64,000 nt of DNA from Begonia masoniana (Eukaryota > Streptophyta > Magnoliopsida > Cucurbitales > Begoniaceae). Position 1 is the first letter of the stretch; each line of letters starts with the position of its first letter. A program made the position numbers and the translations under genes. Positions 11,048-21,720 of the stretch are shown piece after piece. The notes below the pieces were generated by a model that saw only the letters and a program-made list of their open reading frames with translations, did not search any database and was not told the DNA's origin. Where the stretch lies: positions 42,755,124-42,819,123 of the forward strand of contig CM039512.1 of NCBI GenBank assembly GCA_022432975.1, read 5' to 3'.

Positions 11048-13660
11048 TGTAATATCCGGCTTAATCGGATTTTGGATTTAATATATTATATTAATATATT
11101 ATATTATATGTGGCATTTTTGGTAAATATGTCAAATTAAGTCAGTTTCGCAAACGGAAAGCGTTAATACGATCCTAACGATTAATTGGAATTTTAAGGAA
11201 TTTTGGAGAAATTTTCGGAATAATAACGCTATATTCCGAGTAATTACGTTTCTCGTAAAACGAATGACGTTTTAGTAAAAATAGTAAACGGGGTCCGATT
11301 TGCGAACGAACAGTTTTAATAGAACCCAGATAATAAGTTGGAATTATTGGCGAAATAAGAAAATTCGAATGGTCGAAAACACGAGAGGGCAAAATTAATG
11401 TTTTGTTAAGAAATAGTTTTAATTATAATAATAATAATAATAATTATTATTATTATTATTATTAATAATAATAATCAAAACAAAAACAACGAAAAACGTT
11501 GTTTTTCGTTGTTGATTCGAGCCCGAGCACCCGCGACGAACGACGAACGACGAACGCGAACGGCGAGCGGCATCCCTCCAACGACGACGCGGCTCCGACG
11601 ACGAGCAGACTCCGGCGAGCTGAAGCCAGAGTGCGGTTCGGCCTTTCCGCACAAAAACCCGATCGAAAACGGTGAGTTCTTCCCTGTTCTTGCTCGATTT
11701 CTGGCCGCGAACGTCGAGCTCTGTTGAGCTCCGATCGCCGGCCCTTCGTGGCCGTTCTTGGCGTCGAATGGTCGGCTTAACACCGGCGATGGTTGCCGAG
11801 CGTTGGTGTGCCCAATTTGGGTCGAAAACAGGGAATCCCGAATTGGGGATTTCGGGTTTTCGGTGAATAACATCTAAATTTTGGTTAGTTTATGTTAATT
11901 AGGTATAAGAGGGATTGATTGGTGAGAAAATGAGCGTGAATTGATGAAAAATCGAAAAGGGGGAAAATTCCGGGAAAGGGCAGTTCGGGTTTTTGATAAA
12001 TTGACCTAGCTCCGGTCGTTTGTTTTTAAATTCCTTTTGGCATATTAAAATAGGTTATTAGAGGAGTACGTGGCCGCTGGAATCGTTCGATTCCGATAAC
12101 CGACGCGAAAGTTACGCGCGTTCGAAGTTTTAGGTCGGTTTTTACCCAACCCGAATTAGTGGCCCGTTAAGTTAGGTTTTAATTGGATTAGACTAGAAAT
12201 AGTAATTTGAGAGTAATTGGAGAATGTAGGCTTGATTTTAATGAAGTCTGAATGTTTGACATAGGTCGAGCCATATGTGACCGGATGTGCCAAAACCAGC
12301 AAGCTACGGACGACAGGTAAGTTTTCGTGACTTACTTTGACCAATCGGTCTACACCATACTTCGATGTCGTATCGAGGATTCCTGAGGACTTGTTTGCTT
12401 TAAATCGCTTTCGGTTGGGTAGTTAGGTTTAAATGGTTTATAGGTTATTCTATTTCGGTCTTGATGGTATATATGTTGATTGTTTACTTTCTGTTCATTA
12501 TCTGTTCATGCATCACGTATTTCAAATGACATGAAAACGAATTCTACACGATGTTTTCAAAGAAAAATCTATGTGGCCCGTACGGGGGGACTTTGATCTA
12601 TTGGTGGACTATTTCCGGGTCTGACCAATACCACATCATCTGGTTACGCGAGATGGGGCTCAGGCATGGCTGTAGGGTTTATGAGCATGTACCCCCCTCC
12701 TCTAGGTCGAAAGTGGTAGTCCGACCGCGGGATGTATCCTTTCCATTTAGAGGGCTGATATCTCGGTGGCAATATGTATGAAATGATCTGATATGTCTGA
12801 TGAGCATGTTTTTCTGAACTTCATATGCACGACACGCATGCATCTGCATTTACGTAGCTTACTGAGATTTCCATATCTCATATGTGTCTGTATGGTGTAG
12901 GTGACGTTCTAGGTTACGTTGACCCAGGTGAGGATGATATTCCTTCTCCTGACGTAGGAGCAGCTGATGGATGATGGCCGTGGGAGTGCGCTGAGCAGTC
13001 GAGGCGCGTTTTGACCCGTGGGGAATGATGTAAAGGTATTTTGGGATGTATGTGAGTGTTTTGGAGGAGTTGGTATTTTGGGATGTATGTAAGTATTTTG
13101 GAGGAGTTAATGGTATTATAAAATGTATAGTTGATCATATTAGGATGCTTGGATCTGGTTAGGTGATAGATTTATGTTAATGGTATTATAAAATGTATAG
13201 TTGATCATATTAGGGTGTTTGGTTCTGTTTAGTTGATAGATTTGTTTTATAAAACGTTTGTTAAGGTTTTTATTTGGATTTTTATGAACTGCTTGGTATT
13301 TTGTAAACAGGAGGATATGTTAAACTTTTAAACGGAACCATGCAGTTTGTTTTCGTGAAAATGTGTTTTGTTTAATTATATCTCGAGTCGTTCTGAGTGA
13401 GATTTCGGAGATGTAGGAGTATCGGTGGTTTAAAGTTAAGTCGTATTGGGAAGTGTATGTTTGTGATGTAGTTATAATTCGTGGTATAGATAGAATTGCG
13501 TTAGTGAAATGGTGAGGTGTATTTTGTAGGTGTTTGTGCGCGTGTTAGTTTAAATAATAGTTTTGAAATTTTTTAAACGTTTTATTAAATCGTTTTCCAC
13601 TTAAACGCTAAGTATAAAAAGAAAAAGAAGAAAATAGGGTACAGTGTCTGGGTCGTTACA
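11048..13660 (+). repeat. Tekay-type gypsy solo LTR with GGTTC duplication
   Basis: A 2613-bp LTR from TGTAATATCCGGC to GGTCGTTACA, flanked by a perfect GGTTC duplication (11043-11047, 13661-13665) inside SIRE-A RT. Its first 300 bp closely match the LTRs of the palindromic element (shared ATATATTA runs, TGTGGCATTTTTGGTAAATA and CGAACG...ACAGTTTTAATA). It contains an AAT/ATT microsatellite (about 11424-11476) and CGACGAACG repeats near 11530. Compared with 33766-36170 it lacks the hairpin cassette before the U5 end. Confidence 0.92.
11424..11476. repeat. (AAT)n/(ATT)n microsatellite
   Basis: ATAATAATAATA runs followed by ATTATTATTATT and back to ATAATAATAAT. It is self-complementary and able to fold back. 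It sits in the LTR between the conserved U3 start and a GC-richer region. Confidence 0.85.
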
Positions 13661-14311
13661 GGTTCTCTGTTGTATCTGACTGCTAGTAGGCCAGATATAT
13701 TCTTTAGTGTGTGCCTTTGTGCTAGGTTTCAGGCTGCCCCTAAGGAATCTCATTTATCTGCAGTAAAAAGAATTTTCAAATATTTGAGTGGGTCTTATGA
13801 CTTAGGTTTATGGTATCCTAAGGGAACTTCCTTTGATCTGATTGGATATTCAGATTCTGACTATGCTGGTAGTTTAGTTGATAGGAAAAGCACCACAGGA
13901 ACATGTCAATTTCTTGGTGAATCTCTAGTGTCTTGGTATTCTAAGAAACAGGATTCTGTTGCACTCTCAACTGCAGAAAGTGAATATATTGCTGCAGGCA
14001 GTTGTTGTGCACAAATGCTTTGGATGAAACAGACTTTGGAGGACTATAATCTGTTCTTTGATAGGATTCCTATTCGGTGTGATAACACCAGTGCTATCAA
14101 CATTTCTAAAAATCCTATTCAACACTCTAGAACAAAACATATTGATGTAAGATATCATTTCATCCGTGAACATGTTCAAAGAGGAGATATCTCTTTAGAA
14201 TTTGTTAATTCTGTAGATCAATTGGCCGACATCTTTACAAAACCCTTGGATGAGAAGACACTCAATAATATCAGAATAAGGTTAGGTCTCATTAGGGTTG
14301 ATAGAAAATAA

Positions 14312-14652
14312 TTCTGTTTCTTTTGGAAAATTCTGAAGTGTTAGCAATTCCTTGTTGTGAAAGCATCGGTAGATGCTGATTTTTCTCTATGCATCGGAAG
14401 ATGCATTTCTACCGGTAGGTATCGGCAGATGCAGTGTTTTCTATCCCATCAGAAGCTGTTCTGATCAATCTGCCGACACGTGTAACCCATCGGAAGATGT
14501 ATTCCTCAATCTGCCGACACGTATATCTTCTTCGTCTGGCGATGAGTTATTTATTTTAAATTCATTCTTCTTCGCCCAGACACTCTACTTTTCGCGCTCT
14601 TTCTCTAAACCCCTGCCCTACAAAATTTTCTCTGTCGAATCCTCTTCTAGCA
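14312..14652 (+). promoter_or_regulatory. SIRE-A pol-to-accessory-ORF spacer with CATCGGAAGATGC-like motifs
   Basis: The 340-bp spacer carries repeated CATCGG(T/A)AGATGC and CTGCCGACACGTGTA motifs (about 14363-14525), with CATCGG...CCGACACGTG pairs that are partly self-complementary. The same motif set follows pol in SIRE-C (63855-64000) and related CTGCCGATGACGTG motifs fill the LTRs. It may supply an internal promoter or splice context for the downstream ORF; no direct evidence. Confidence 0.6.
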
Positions 14653-16833
14653 ATGGAATCTCAAGGTCAATCATCTCGCGCCGTTTCCAAACCGACCAAG
14701 AAGATGACCAAAGTTTCTGATCGTCCTTCCCGAGAGATTCCTCGTGGAACGGAGTGGCCAACCTTCTACTTTCTTACTCAAGCTGCTGAGGTAAAGTACC
14801 ACAATGACTATCGGTTCAAATCGTTAATTCCTAGTAAGGGTATTTCTTTTGAAGAGTTAGCCGGATTGGACTTTATTGAACCCTTGACTGATCTCGGGTT
14901 GATAGGTCTCTTTGAGACCGAATCATTCTTCTACCCGGAAGCGATTAGGATGTTTTATGCAAACCTTAGCTTTTTCACTGATTACCCCTCCATTAAGAGC
15001 TACGTCTACAACACTCATATTGAAATTACTCCTCAGTCCATAAATGCCCTTCTGGGAGCTCCTCATTTGGATAATTGCCCTTACAAGTATGTGACAGGGC
15101 CTGAGCTACCCTTCTTTGGAACGTCTGATGGACTACAATTTCTCCGGGAAATTACTGTGGACCCCAATTCTTCCCCTGATCCGTTAAAGGGCAAACATCT
15201 GACCCCTAGAGCCAGAGTTTTTCGTCATATGATTGATTTCAATATTGTTCCCAAGGGTGGACATTATGACGAAGTGAGCTCAATGGAACTATTTGTTCTG
15301 TATGCAATCTATCTCAAGACACCCTTCAACATTGGGTATATAGTTGTTCGAAGGATGATTCTTGCTGTCTCCTCCAGAGCTACATCTCTACCGTATAATC
15401 TGCTTCTCATGCGGTTATTTGCTCGTCTTGAGGTTGTTCTTCCAGAGGAGGAGGAGCCTGTGAGACTTCTGCCCTCCAATTTTTATTCCAACTCCACACT
15501 CAGCAGGATGGGATTCAAAAGTATCGTAAAAGGAAAACCTGTTGTGGATAAGGCCAAGAAAAAGGCTTCTTTGGCAGCACCTGTCAGGCGTGGTAAAAGG
15601 AAACTTATCCTGCCAGATGAATCAACTGCTGAAGGAGGAGATGACTCTGTAAGTCAATCTCAGGATTCAAGCCCCCGACCTTCTCCTTTAGTGCGTAGGC
15701 GTAGGATTGCTCCTTCCTCCATGGCACCCATTTCAGAGGCCACTTCTGCTCCCTCATCTGTACCTCTTCCTATTCCTGAACAGCCTCCTTCACCTCCACC
15801 TTCTCTCATCCTACCTTCTCAGCCTGTTTTTCCTTCCATCTCTCCGGTAATTCGAGCTATTTCTTCAATTTTCACTCATGGTCCTCCAGCTCTACCATCT
15901 CCAGTTCCTCCACCTCCCTCTCCACCTACACTTCCCTTACCATCTTCAGCTCCTCCATCTCCAAACCATGAACTTTCAGCTCCTCCATCTCCAATTCATG
16001 AACCTTCACCTCATCCATCTCCCGATCAGCAAGAGGTGCTCCCTCCATCACCTGTCCAACCTGCTCCAATTTCTCTGCCAGTCCAACCCCTTCTCTCCAA
16101 TACTCCTGCAACTCCTGCAACTCCCATAACATATCACAGGAGATTTTCCTTAACAGAGGCTCAGTACAATGAGATGCAAGCCTCTATTACCAACCTTGGC
16201 ATTGCCCTCGGAACAATCCAAAGTAAAATGGATCAGAATCATCAGACCATGGGCGTTGCTCTGGATACAGGTCTTGGCCTGCTGTCTACAAAGATTGATG
16301 GTGATAGGCGAATGGTTGTCAGAGAACTTGAGAAACTCCAATTGTCCATTGCCGCGTTGACACCTGAACCTGAGCCTGAACCCGAACCATCATGTTCTGG
16401 TCTCAATGTTCCCGAGGCCTGCTTTGAAGATTTGCTTCTTCCCCTTTCCAGGCCTGCTGTTTTTGAAGATGTGCGTCTCATGTCCCTAGATATTCATGAG
16501 GCTGAGCTCAAGTTCACTCTTCCTACATCTTCCTCAGCTCCTGAATCTTCCTCTCCTCCAGCCTGTCCAATGGAAGCTTCTCCTCCACCATGTATGGATG
16601 TGTGCTCTGGTCCTTCTGTCGAGTCTCCTTCCTGCATGGACGTGGAGTTGTCCCGAGAGCCTTCTCCACCTCCTGCTCCCTGTCTGGCAATGGTGGTCTA
16701 TCAATCGCCTCTCCCAAGAGATCGTGCTTTCCTTCAAGCTCTGGTGGAAGGCTTTTTCAATCCCCACCGTGACGTGCCCTCTTATGTTCAGAGAGCATTT
16801 TGGAATCGTCATTTAGATCTCTTCAAATATTGA
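14653..16833 (+). CDS. Sirevirus accessory ORF (plant-transposon-protein domain, Pro-rich, coiled coil)
   Basis: An intact 726-codon frame between pol and the 3' LTR, where Sireviruses often have an extra or 'env-like' ORF. Residues about 30-270 are globular (TEWPTFYFLTQAAEVKYHND ... NALLGAPHLD ... GGHYDEVSSMELFVLYAIY) and resemble the domain annotated as 'putative plant transposon protein'. Then come a basic stretch (VRRGKRKL, PLVRRRRI), a Pro/Ser-rich segment (about 350-490), a likely coiled coil (about 503-575), EPEPEPEP and a conserved-looking tail (VVYQSPLPRDRAFLQALVEG). I see no signal peptide or membrane segment, so an envelope role is unlikely. Function unknown. The start was chosen as the first ATG, 342 bp after the pol stop; the frame differs from pol, so simple readthrough cannot express it. 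Confidence 0.85.
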   Translation: MESQGQSSRAVSKPTKKMTKVSDRPSREIPRGTEWPTFYFLTQAAEVKYHNDYRFKSLIPSKGISFEELAGLDFIEPLTDLGLIGLFETESFFYPEAIRMFYANLSFFTDYPSIKSYVYNTHIEITPQSINALLGAPHLDNCPYKYVTGPELPFFGTSDGLQFLREITVDPNSSPDPLKGKHLTPRARVFRHMIDFNIVPKGGHYDEVSSMELFVLYAIYLKTPFNIGYIVVRRMILAVSSRATSLPYNLLLMRLFARLEVVLPEEEEPVRLLPSNFYSNSTLSRMGFKSIVKGKPVVDKAKKKASLAAPVRRGKRKLILPDESTAEGGDDSVSQSQDSSPRPSPLVRRRRIAPSSMAPISEATSAPSSVPLPIPEQPPSPPPSLILPSQPVFPSISPVIRAISSIFTHGPPALPSPVPPPPSPPTLPLPSSAPPSPNHELSAPPSPIHEPSPHPSPDQQEVLPPSPVQPAPISLPVQPLLSNTPATPATPITYHRRFSLTEAQYNEMQASITNLGIALGTIQSKMDQNHQTMGVALDTGLGLLSTKIDGDRRMVVRELEKLQLSIAALTPEPEPEPEPSCSGLNVPEACFEDLLLPLSRPAVFEDVRLMSLDIHEAELKFTLPTSSSAPESSSPPACPMEASPPPCMDVCSGPSVESPSCMDVELSREPSPPPAPCLAMVVYQSPLPRDRAFLQALVEGFFNPHRDVPSYVQRAFWNRHLDLFKY

Positions 16834-16941
16834 TTTTTAGTTATATACATTTTCTTTCTTAGTTTTTTTTTTAATGACTATTTTTTTATAAACATACTCT
16901 GATGTTGAATGCATTGTTTTTTTTTTTTTGATAATGTCAAT

Positions 16942-17121
16942 GGGGGAGAATACTATATTTGATTGAGTCTGATTAGATAATTTTGAATGTACTCTGTGAT
17001 TTTGGATTTGCTCTGAATGGTTAATTGAATAAAATGCATATACTATGGGGGAGCGGCTAGAATTATGGGGGAGTATCAAAGTTAATCAAATTTATATTGC
17101 CATAATCAAAAAGGGGGAGAT
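16942..17121 (+). other. Multiple polypurine tracts before the SIRE-A 3' LTR
   Basis: Four GGGGGAG tracts (16942, 17047, 17067 and 17113), the last in AAAAAGGGGGAGAT directly before the LTR at 17122. PPTs prime plus-strand DNA; multiple PPT copies are a known feature of Sireviruses. Confidence 0.8.
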
Positions 17122-18563
17122 TGTTGACTTATAGAGTGTTTAATTCATAATTTGTTTTTGATTATGTATTTGTATAATTAATGTACAATTTGATTATGTG
17201 TATTTAAAGAAAATAATGAATATGAGTTTATATGGAAATACCCTTGAAAAAGGTATTTTAGTTGTCTAATAAATCGGTTTGAGTATACAGAATGAAATAG
17301 CAACAAGCTTGCATATACCGATCGCTACACGACAAAGAAATGTTGCATCTGCCGATAGCTGTTGAAGCTACTCCTGCCGATGCCGCTTCATCACGTGTTG
17401 AGGTGTATATGCCGATGACATTTACAAGTCTCATCTGCCGAAGCGTTTTTGAAGACATCTACCGATGACGTGGTCAGCGCTTATTTGTTTCATCTGCCGA
17501 AGCGGTTTTGAAGATATCTGCCGATGACGTGTCAAGATGGATCTACCGATAGCATTTGACGCTACTCATACCGATGTCGTTCAAGCTTGCACATGCCGAT
17601 CACTAGACGACAATTTCAAGAGTTCATCTGCCGATGGTTTTTAAAGAGACTTCTGCTGATGGCGTTTTTAAAGAAACATCTGCCGATGGCTTTGAAGATA
17701 GAATGTGCCGATGAGTTTTACGGATTGTCTCTGCCGATGAGTTTTACGAAGTGTCTCTGCCGAGGGGTTTTGAAGATGCTTCTGCCGATGGAATTCAAGG
17801 ATATATCTGCCGATGGCATTTCAAGCAGCATTCACCGATGACGTGTCTCCGCTCATTAGTTGCATCTGCCGGTGAACTTCTGCCAGAATTCAAATTAGCC
17901 GCGAATATACAGTGACGTCGTTTTCAGCCATAACTCCAGAACATTAATGGCGACGACGATTTGCAACTACAAACGGCAACGGCTACCTGAACTTGTACGG
18001 ATGCTTCCCAACGGTAACAAAGTTTCTATTATTGGTTTAGAAGCATTGAAGTCAAGCAGAAAATGGACAGAGTATAAAAGCCGAGCTTAGAGCACAAAGG
18101 AACAACTTTTGCGAATTTTCTATTGAGCCCTAACTTGCGTTTAATTATACTCTGTATCAGTTTTCTACATCTCTCTATTCAAAACTTGAGATTCTGTTTT
18201 GAGAGCTTGTAGATTATTGTAATCTTCATTCAAATCTGAAAAACTTGTAAGGCAGTGGATTGACGCCCGTAAAGTTCAATCCAGGATTGTGTAAGGTTGT
18301 GGATCGACACCCGAAAGCTCGATCAGGATTTCTCGTTGAGGAGAAGTAAGGAATCTTCAAGGGGGAGCCTTGGAGCGTGGACGTAGACAGTTTGGCCGAA
18401 CCACGTAAAAATACTGGTGTCGAATTTCTCTCTCTCTCTCTTTACATTATCTGATCACTTGTGATAAATCTATAAGTTTAATCTAGGAGAGAAATTAAGT
18501 TGACTAGTAATTAAAATTTAAAAGGTCTAATTCACCCCCCTCTTAGACAATAACGATCCTACA
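17122..18563 (+). repeat. SIRE-A 3' LTR
   Basis: 1442 bp from TGTTGACTTATAG to GATCCTACA. U3 holds a diverged array of TCTGCCGATG(ACGT) motifs (17340-17870), then TGACGTCG at about 17911, a TATAAAAG box at 18073-18080 and a CT run near 18425. The last ~200 bp (GGCAGTGGATTGACGCCCG ... AAGGGGGAGCCTTGGAGCGTGG) are shared with SIRE-B and SIRE-C LTRs. No target duplication can be tested because the 5' end is lost; GAAAT follows. Confidence 0.88.
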
Positions 18564-19516
18564 GAAATTGCATCATAGGGTTGAGTCAAGCATGTATTGT
18601 TTTAAAGTGCATTTTTCCCTACTTGCTAAGCATTAAGTTTATGTTTTGTGTTCTATGATGTAGGTGACGAGATTTACTTAGGTGAGGTAGATGAGACAGC
18701 CCAGGACTAGGCAGCAGTTGATGAAACATGGAGTATGTCGGTGCGGGCTATTGTCGGGGCGTCACGACCACTTCCTCGGGTAGTTTGTGGGAGTTTGATG
18801 TAGATAGTTTTGTAAGTATTTTTGGATTATTGTGATCAGTGTTTTGAGGACTGGTTTGTGTATGAATTCTGGTAGTTTGAAACTATATGTTTTTCGATTT
18901 TGATTGCAGGTTTTGGGTTTATAGAATTTTAGGCGTTATGCCGCTCGTTTTGGTTTTAAAACAAACTACGTCGGGTTTAGTTTCTCTATTTTTCTTTATT
19001 ACCGTTTTAAGTCGGTTTTTCAAGATTTTTACGAGACACAGAGTTAAGGGTGTCAGAATCGTGTGGTAAAAATTTTAGAATTTTTGGAGGTGTTTGGCTC
19101 AATGAAAAATGAAGAAAAGTGAGGAAAGTTGAAAAAAGTTGAAAAAAATAGCATTTTTTGGCAGAAAAACCCGAGCAGGCTCGATCGATCGGGCGCTGGG
19201 CACGCAGGCGCGCGCCAGGCGCCCAGGCGCGAGGCGCCCAGGCGCGAGCGCGGCGCCCAGGCGCGCGCGCGGCGCCTAACACCTTTTTTTTTTGAATTTT
19301 TTTTTTTAAAATTTCCTATTTCTACTATGTTTTGACCCGACATTTTCTGACATATTTTAAACGTATTTTGGGCACGTTTTTCAACAAAATTTGAGGGTTC
19401 GAGAAACCCAAAAATCGAGTCATAATTTTATCAAAAATGATTTTAAACGTCATTTTAAACACGGGATAGCTTAGCAAAGTAGCGCACCGAGCCGGGTCGG
19501 GTTCGGGGGCGTTACA
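18564..19516 (+). repeat. Gypsy LTR, 3' part, truncated at left
   Basis: Ends GGGGGCGTTACA at 19516 against copia-2. It has the order of Tekay-type LTR tails: TGTAGGTGACGAG...TTAGGTGAGG, GGCGTCACGACC, a GC-rich repeat block about 240-335 bp before the end, then an AT-rich tail. The left end starts where the SIRE-A LTR stops, so SIRE-A may have inserted into it. The element's 5' side is not found. Confidence 0.7.
19181..19278. repeat. GC-rich GGCGCCCAGGCGCG repeat block in gypsy LTR
   Basis: Several imperfect copies of GGCGCCCAGGCGCG with overlapping self-complementary GGCGCC and GCGCGC, in otherwise AT-rich DNA. Its distance from the LTR end matches the hairpin cassettes in three other LTRs of this window. 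Confidence 0.8.
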
Positions 19517-21609
19517 TTCACTCAATAACAATCTGTATCAGACTCCCTCTGCCCCTCTGGCTCCGTCCGTGACTGCTCTATCGGTGGCTCATGTCCCTTT
19601 TTCAGCCTCTTCCTCCTTCCACTTGTGGCACATTCGTCTTGGCCATCCGTCTTTTTCAGTGTTACAGTACATTTTGAAGTCTTCTAATGTTGTCTATTCA
19701 AAGACTAAAATTCCAAATGTTTGTATTGCATGTCAAATGAGCAAAACTCACCGCTTACTATTTTCAATTTCATTTTCTCATGCCTAATTTTCATTTGACA
19801 TTGTACATACTGATATATGGTGTCCTTGCCTGGTTAATTCCATTTTAAGTGTCCGCTATTTTATGTTATTTGTAGATGACTGCACTCATTTCACTTGACT
19901 TTACTGTTTGAAACTAAAAAGTGAAGTGCATAATCTGTTTATGCAATTCTATAACCGTGTCCAAACTCAATTTGATCTCAAGATTAAAAATGTGCACTCT
20001 GAATGGGGTGGAAAATTTCAATATCTCTAAAATGTTTTTAAGTCCCTCGGTATTCATCATCGGGTCTCTTGTCCGTACACTCCAAGTCAAAATGGCCGTG
20101 TTGAGCGCAAAAATCGTCACGTTGTTGAAACTGGCCTTGCTCTAATGTTTCACTCTTCAGTTCCTCAACATTTATGGCCTTATGCTTTTACAACTGCAAC
20201 TACCCTCATTGATTTCTTACGTACTCATGTCTTGAACAATAAATCTCATTTTGAGTGTCTGTTTGGTTCTCCTCCCCCTTACTCTTCACTTCATGTCTTT
20301 GACTGTTTATGTTTTCCTCTCCTACGTCCTTTTAATCATCATAAATTGCAGCCACGATCCCTTCCCTATGTTTTTCTTGGTACTAGCCCCCATCATAAGG
20401 GATCCATTTGTCTAAATCCTATATCAAACAAACTCTATATTACCTATCACGTTATCTTTGATGAATCATCATTCCCCTTTTCATCATTGTCTCCACTCCC
20501 TTCTAAATAAACTTCTATTTCCATCCTTATCTTCTATTTACCTTTCCCTCCCTTAACTTCTTCATTATCTCCCTTACTACAATCTTCCTTATTCCCTCAA
20601 AATCCCACTGCATCCCCTTCGCCCTCTCCCTCTCCTTTTCATTCCCTCACAAATCTACCTCCAACCAACACTAGACCACATACAGTCAATGATCATCTTA
20701 TGAGGAACTAGTCGAAAATTGGAATTTTTAAACCTAAGGCCCTATTGTTGAAGCTTCTTTTTGAACCCCAGACTTTTCAACAAGCTTCAAAATGCCCAAT
20801 TTTGCTAAATGTAATGCAGGATGAGATTTCTGCTCTACACCAGAACGATACTTGGCAACTTGTATCTCTACCCAAAGGTGCAAAATTAATTGGATGCAAA
20901 TGGGTGTTTAAAGTCAAACTCCATCCTGATGGCTCAGTCAATCGCTATAAAGCTAGGTTAGTGGCAAAATGCTATGATCAAACTGAGGGCAGTGACTTCA
21001 CTGAAATTTTCAGTCCAGTGGTGAAACCTACCACCATCCACACCACTCTCTCCATCGCCATCTCTTTTGGCTGGTTTATTAGGTAACTTGATATCAACAA
21101 TGTCTTTTTCCATGGGGATCTTACAGAAATGATTTTTATGCAACAGATGCCGGGATTCATGGATTCATCTCATCCATCATCGGTTTGCTTCCTAAAAAAA
21201 AGCCTTTTATGGTCTCACACAATCCTCTTGGGCGTGGTACTATAAACTATACACTGCTATTCGAGAATTGGGCTTATCAGCATCCAAATCTGATACATCC
21301 TTGTTTGTATGTCGTAAGCCCTCATCCGTTCTGATTATGCTGGTTTATGTCGATGACATCATCCTTACGGGTAACTCCTCTGCACTTTTGGACCAGTGTC
21401 TCTCTTATCTGCACTCCAAGTTTGTGGTCTGAGATCTTAGCCCCCTCTCGTTTTTTCTTGGAATTTTGGTTACTCCTACTGATCATGGGATCTCTCTCAC
21501 TCAATCACTTTACATTTCTGAGCTCCTCCACAAATCTTACATGACGAACTACAATCCGGTTCCAACCGCCATGGTTTCGAGGCCAACTTTGTCTAAACAC
21601 TTAGGTAAA
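19517..21609 (+). pseudogene. Copia-2 pol remnant (integrase, RT)
   Basis: Starts inside the pre-integrase region (NNLYQTPSAPL, LWHIRLGHPS, CIACQMSKTHR). The integrase core has stops and shifts (WGGKFQ, QNGRVERKNRHVVETGLA), then comes VFDCLCFPLLRPF. RT begins near 20815 (MQDEISALHQNDTWQLV, CKWVFKVKLHPDGSVNRYKA); LVYVDDIILTGNSS is readable near 21340-21375, and it continues to SRPTLSKHLG at 21609. Many frameshifts and in-frame stops make it old and dead. It is close to copia-1 but on the opposite strand. The left end is cut by the gypsy LTR (TTCAC follows it); the right end is lost at a different sequence. Confidence 0.85.
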
Positions 21610-21720
21610 CCTAGAGATGTTAAACAAGCCAGCCGAGCCGAGCCTAATGAGCTGAGCCTAACAAGTTGACCCCAAAAAATTTCCAACCCGAGCCGGCTCG
21701 CGAGCCATGAGTCTAACAAA
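21610..21720. other. Possible hAT-type terminal sequence
   Basis: AGAGATGTTAAACAAGCC followed by repeated GAGCCGAGCC and GAGCCGGCTCGCGAGCC resembles ends of plant hAT elements (AGATGTCAAAC then GC-rich subterminal repeats). A similar stretch occurs inverted at about 47257-47292. No partner end or 8-bp duplication was found here. Confidence 0.35.

Larger units (their letters stand above)
10850..14311 (+). pseudogene. SIRE-A RT / RNase H fragment, split by a solo LTR
   Basis: [20 protein letters not shown] ... KKYRGMIGS (10850-11047) continues, once the LTR and one GGTTC copy are removed, into [15 protein letters not shown] (13661 on). RNase H follows: [10 protein letters not shown], the STAESEYIA block, and [18 protein letters not shown], ending VDRK-TAA at 14311. 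This is the end of a copia pol gene: the RT thumb/connection and a complete RNase H. The YVDD catalytic part is missing. Apart from the insertion and the 5' loss the frame is open. Confidence 0.88.
10850..18563 (+). mobile_element. Sirevirus SIRE-A, 5'-truncated
   Basis: Order: RT fragment (10850-11047), an inserted solo LTR (11048-13660), RT end and RNase H (13661-14311), spacer, accessory ORF (14653-16833), multiple polypurine tracts and the 3' LTR (17122-18563). The 5' LTR, gag, protease, integrase and most of RT are absent. The pol wording is nearly the same as SIRE-C, so the missing half reflects deletion or misassembly next to gap 1, not lineage divergence. Confidence 0.88.

Noticed and set aside
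14653..16833. Retroviral-type envelope gene
   Set aside because: Position fits, but no signal peptide, fusion peptide or transmembrane segment is visible.
19129..19335. Arg/Ala-rich 68-codon frame
   Set aside because: Direct translation of the GC-rich LTR repeat block.
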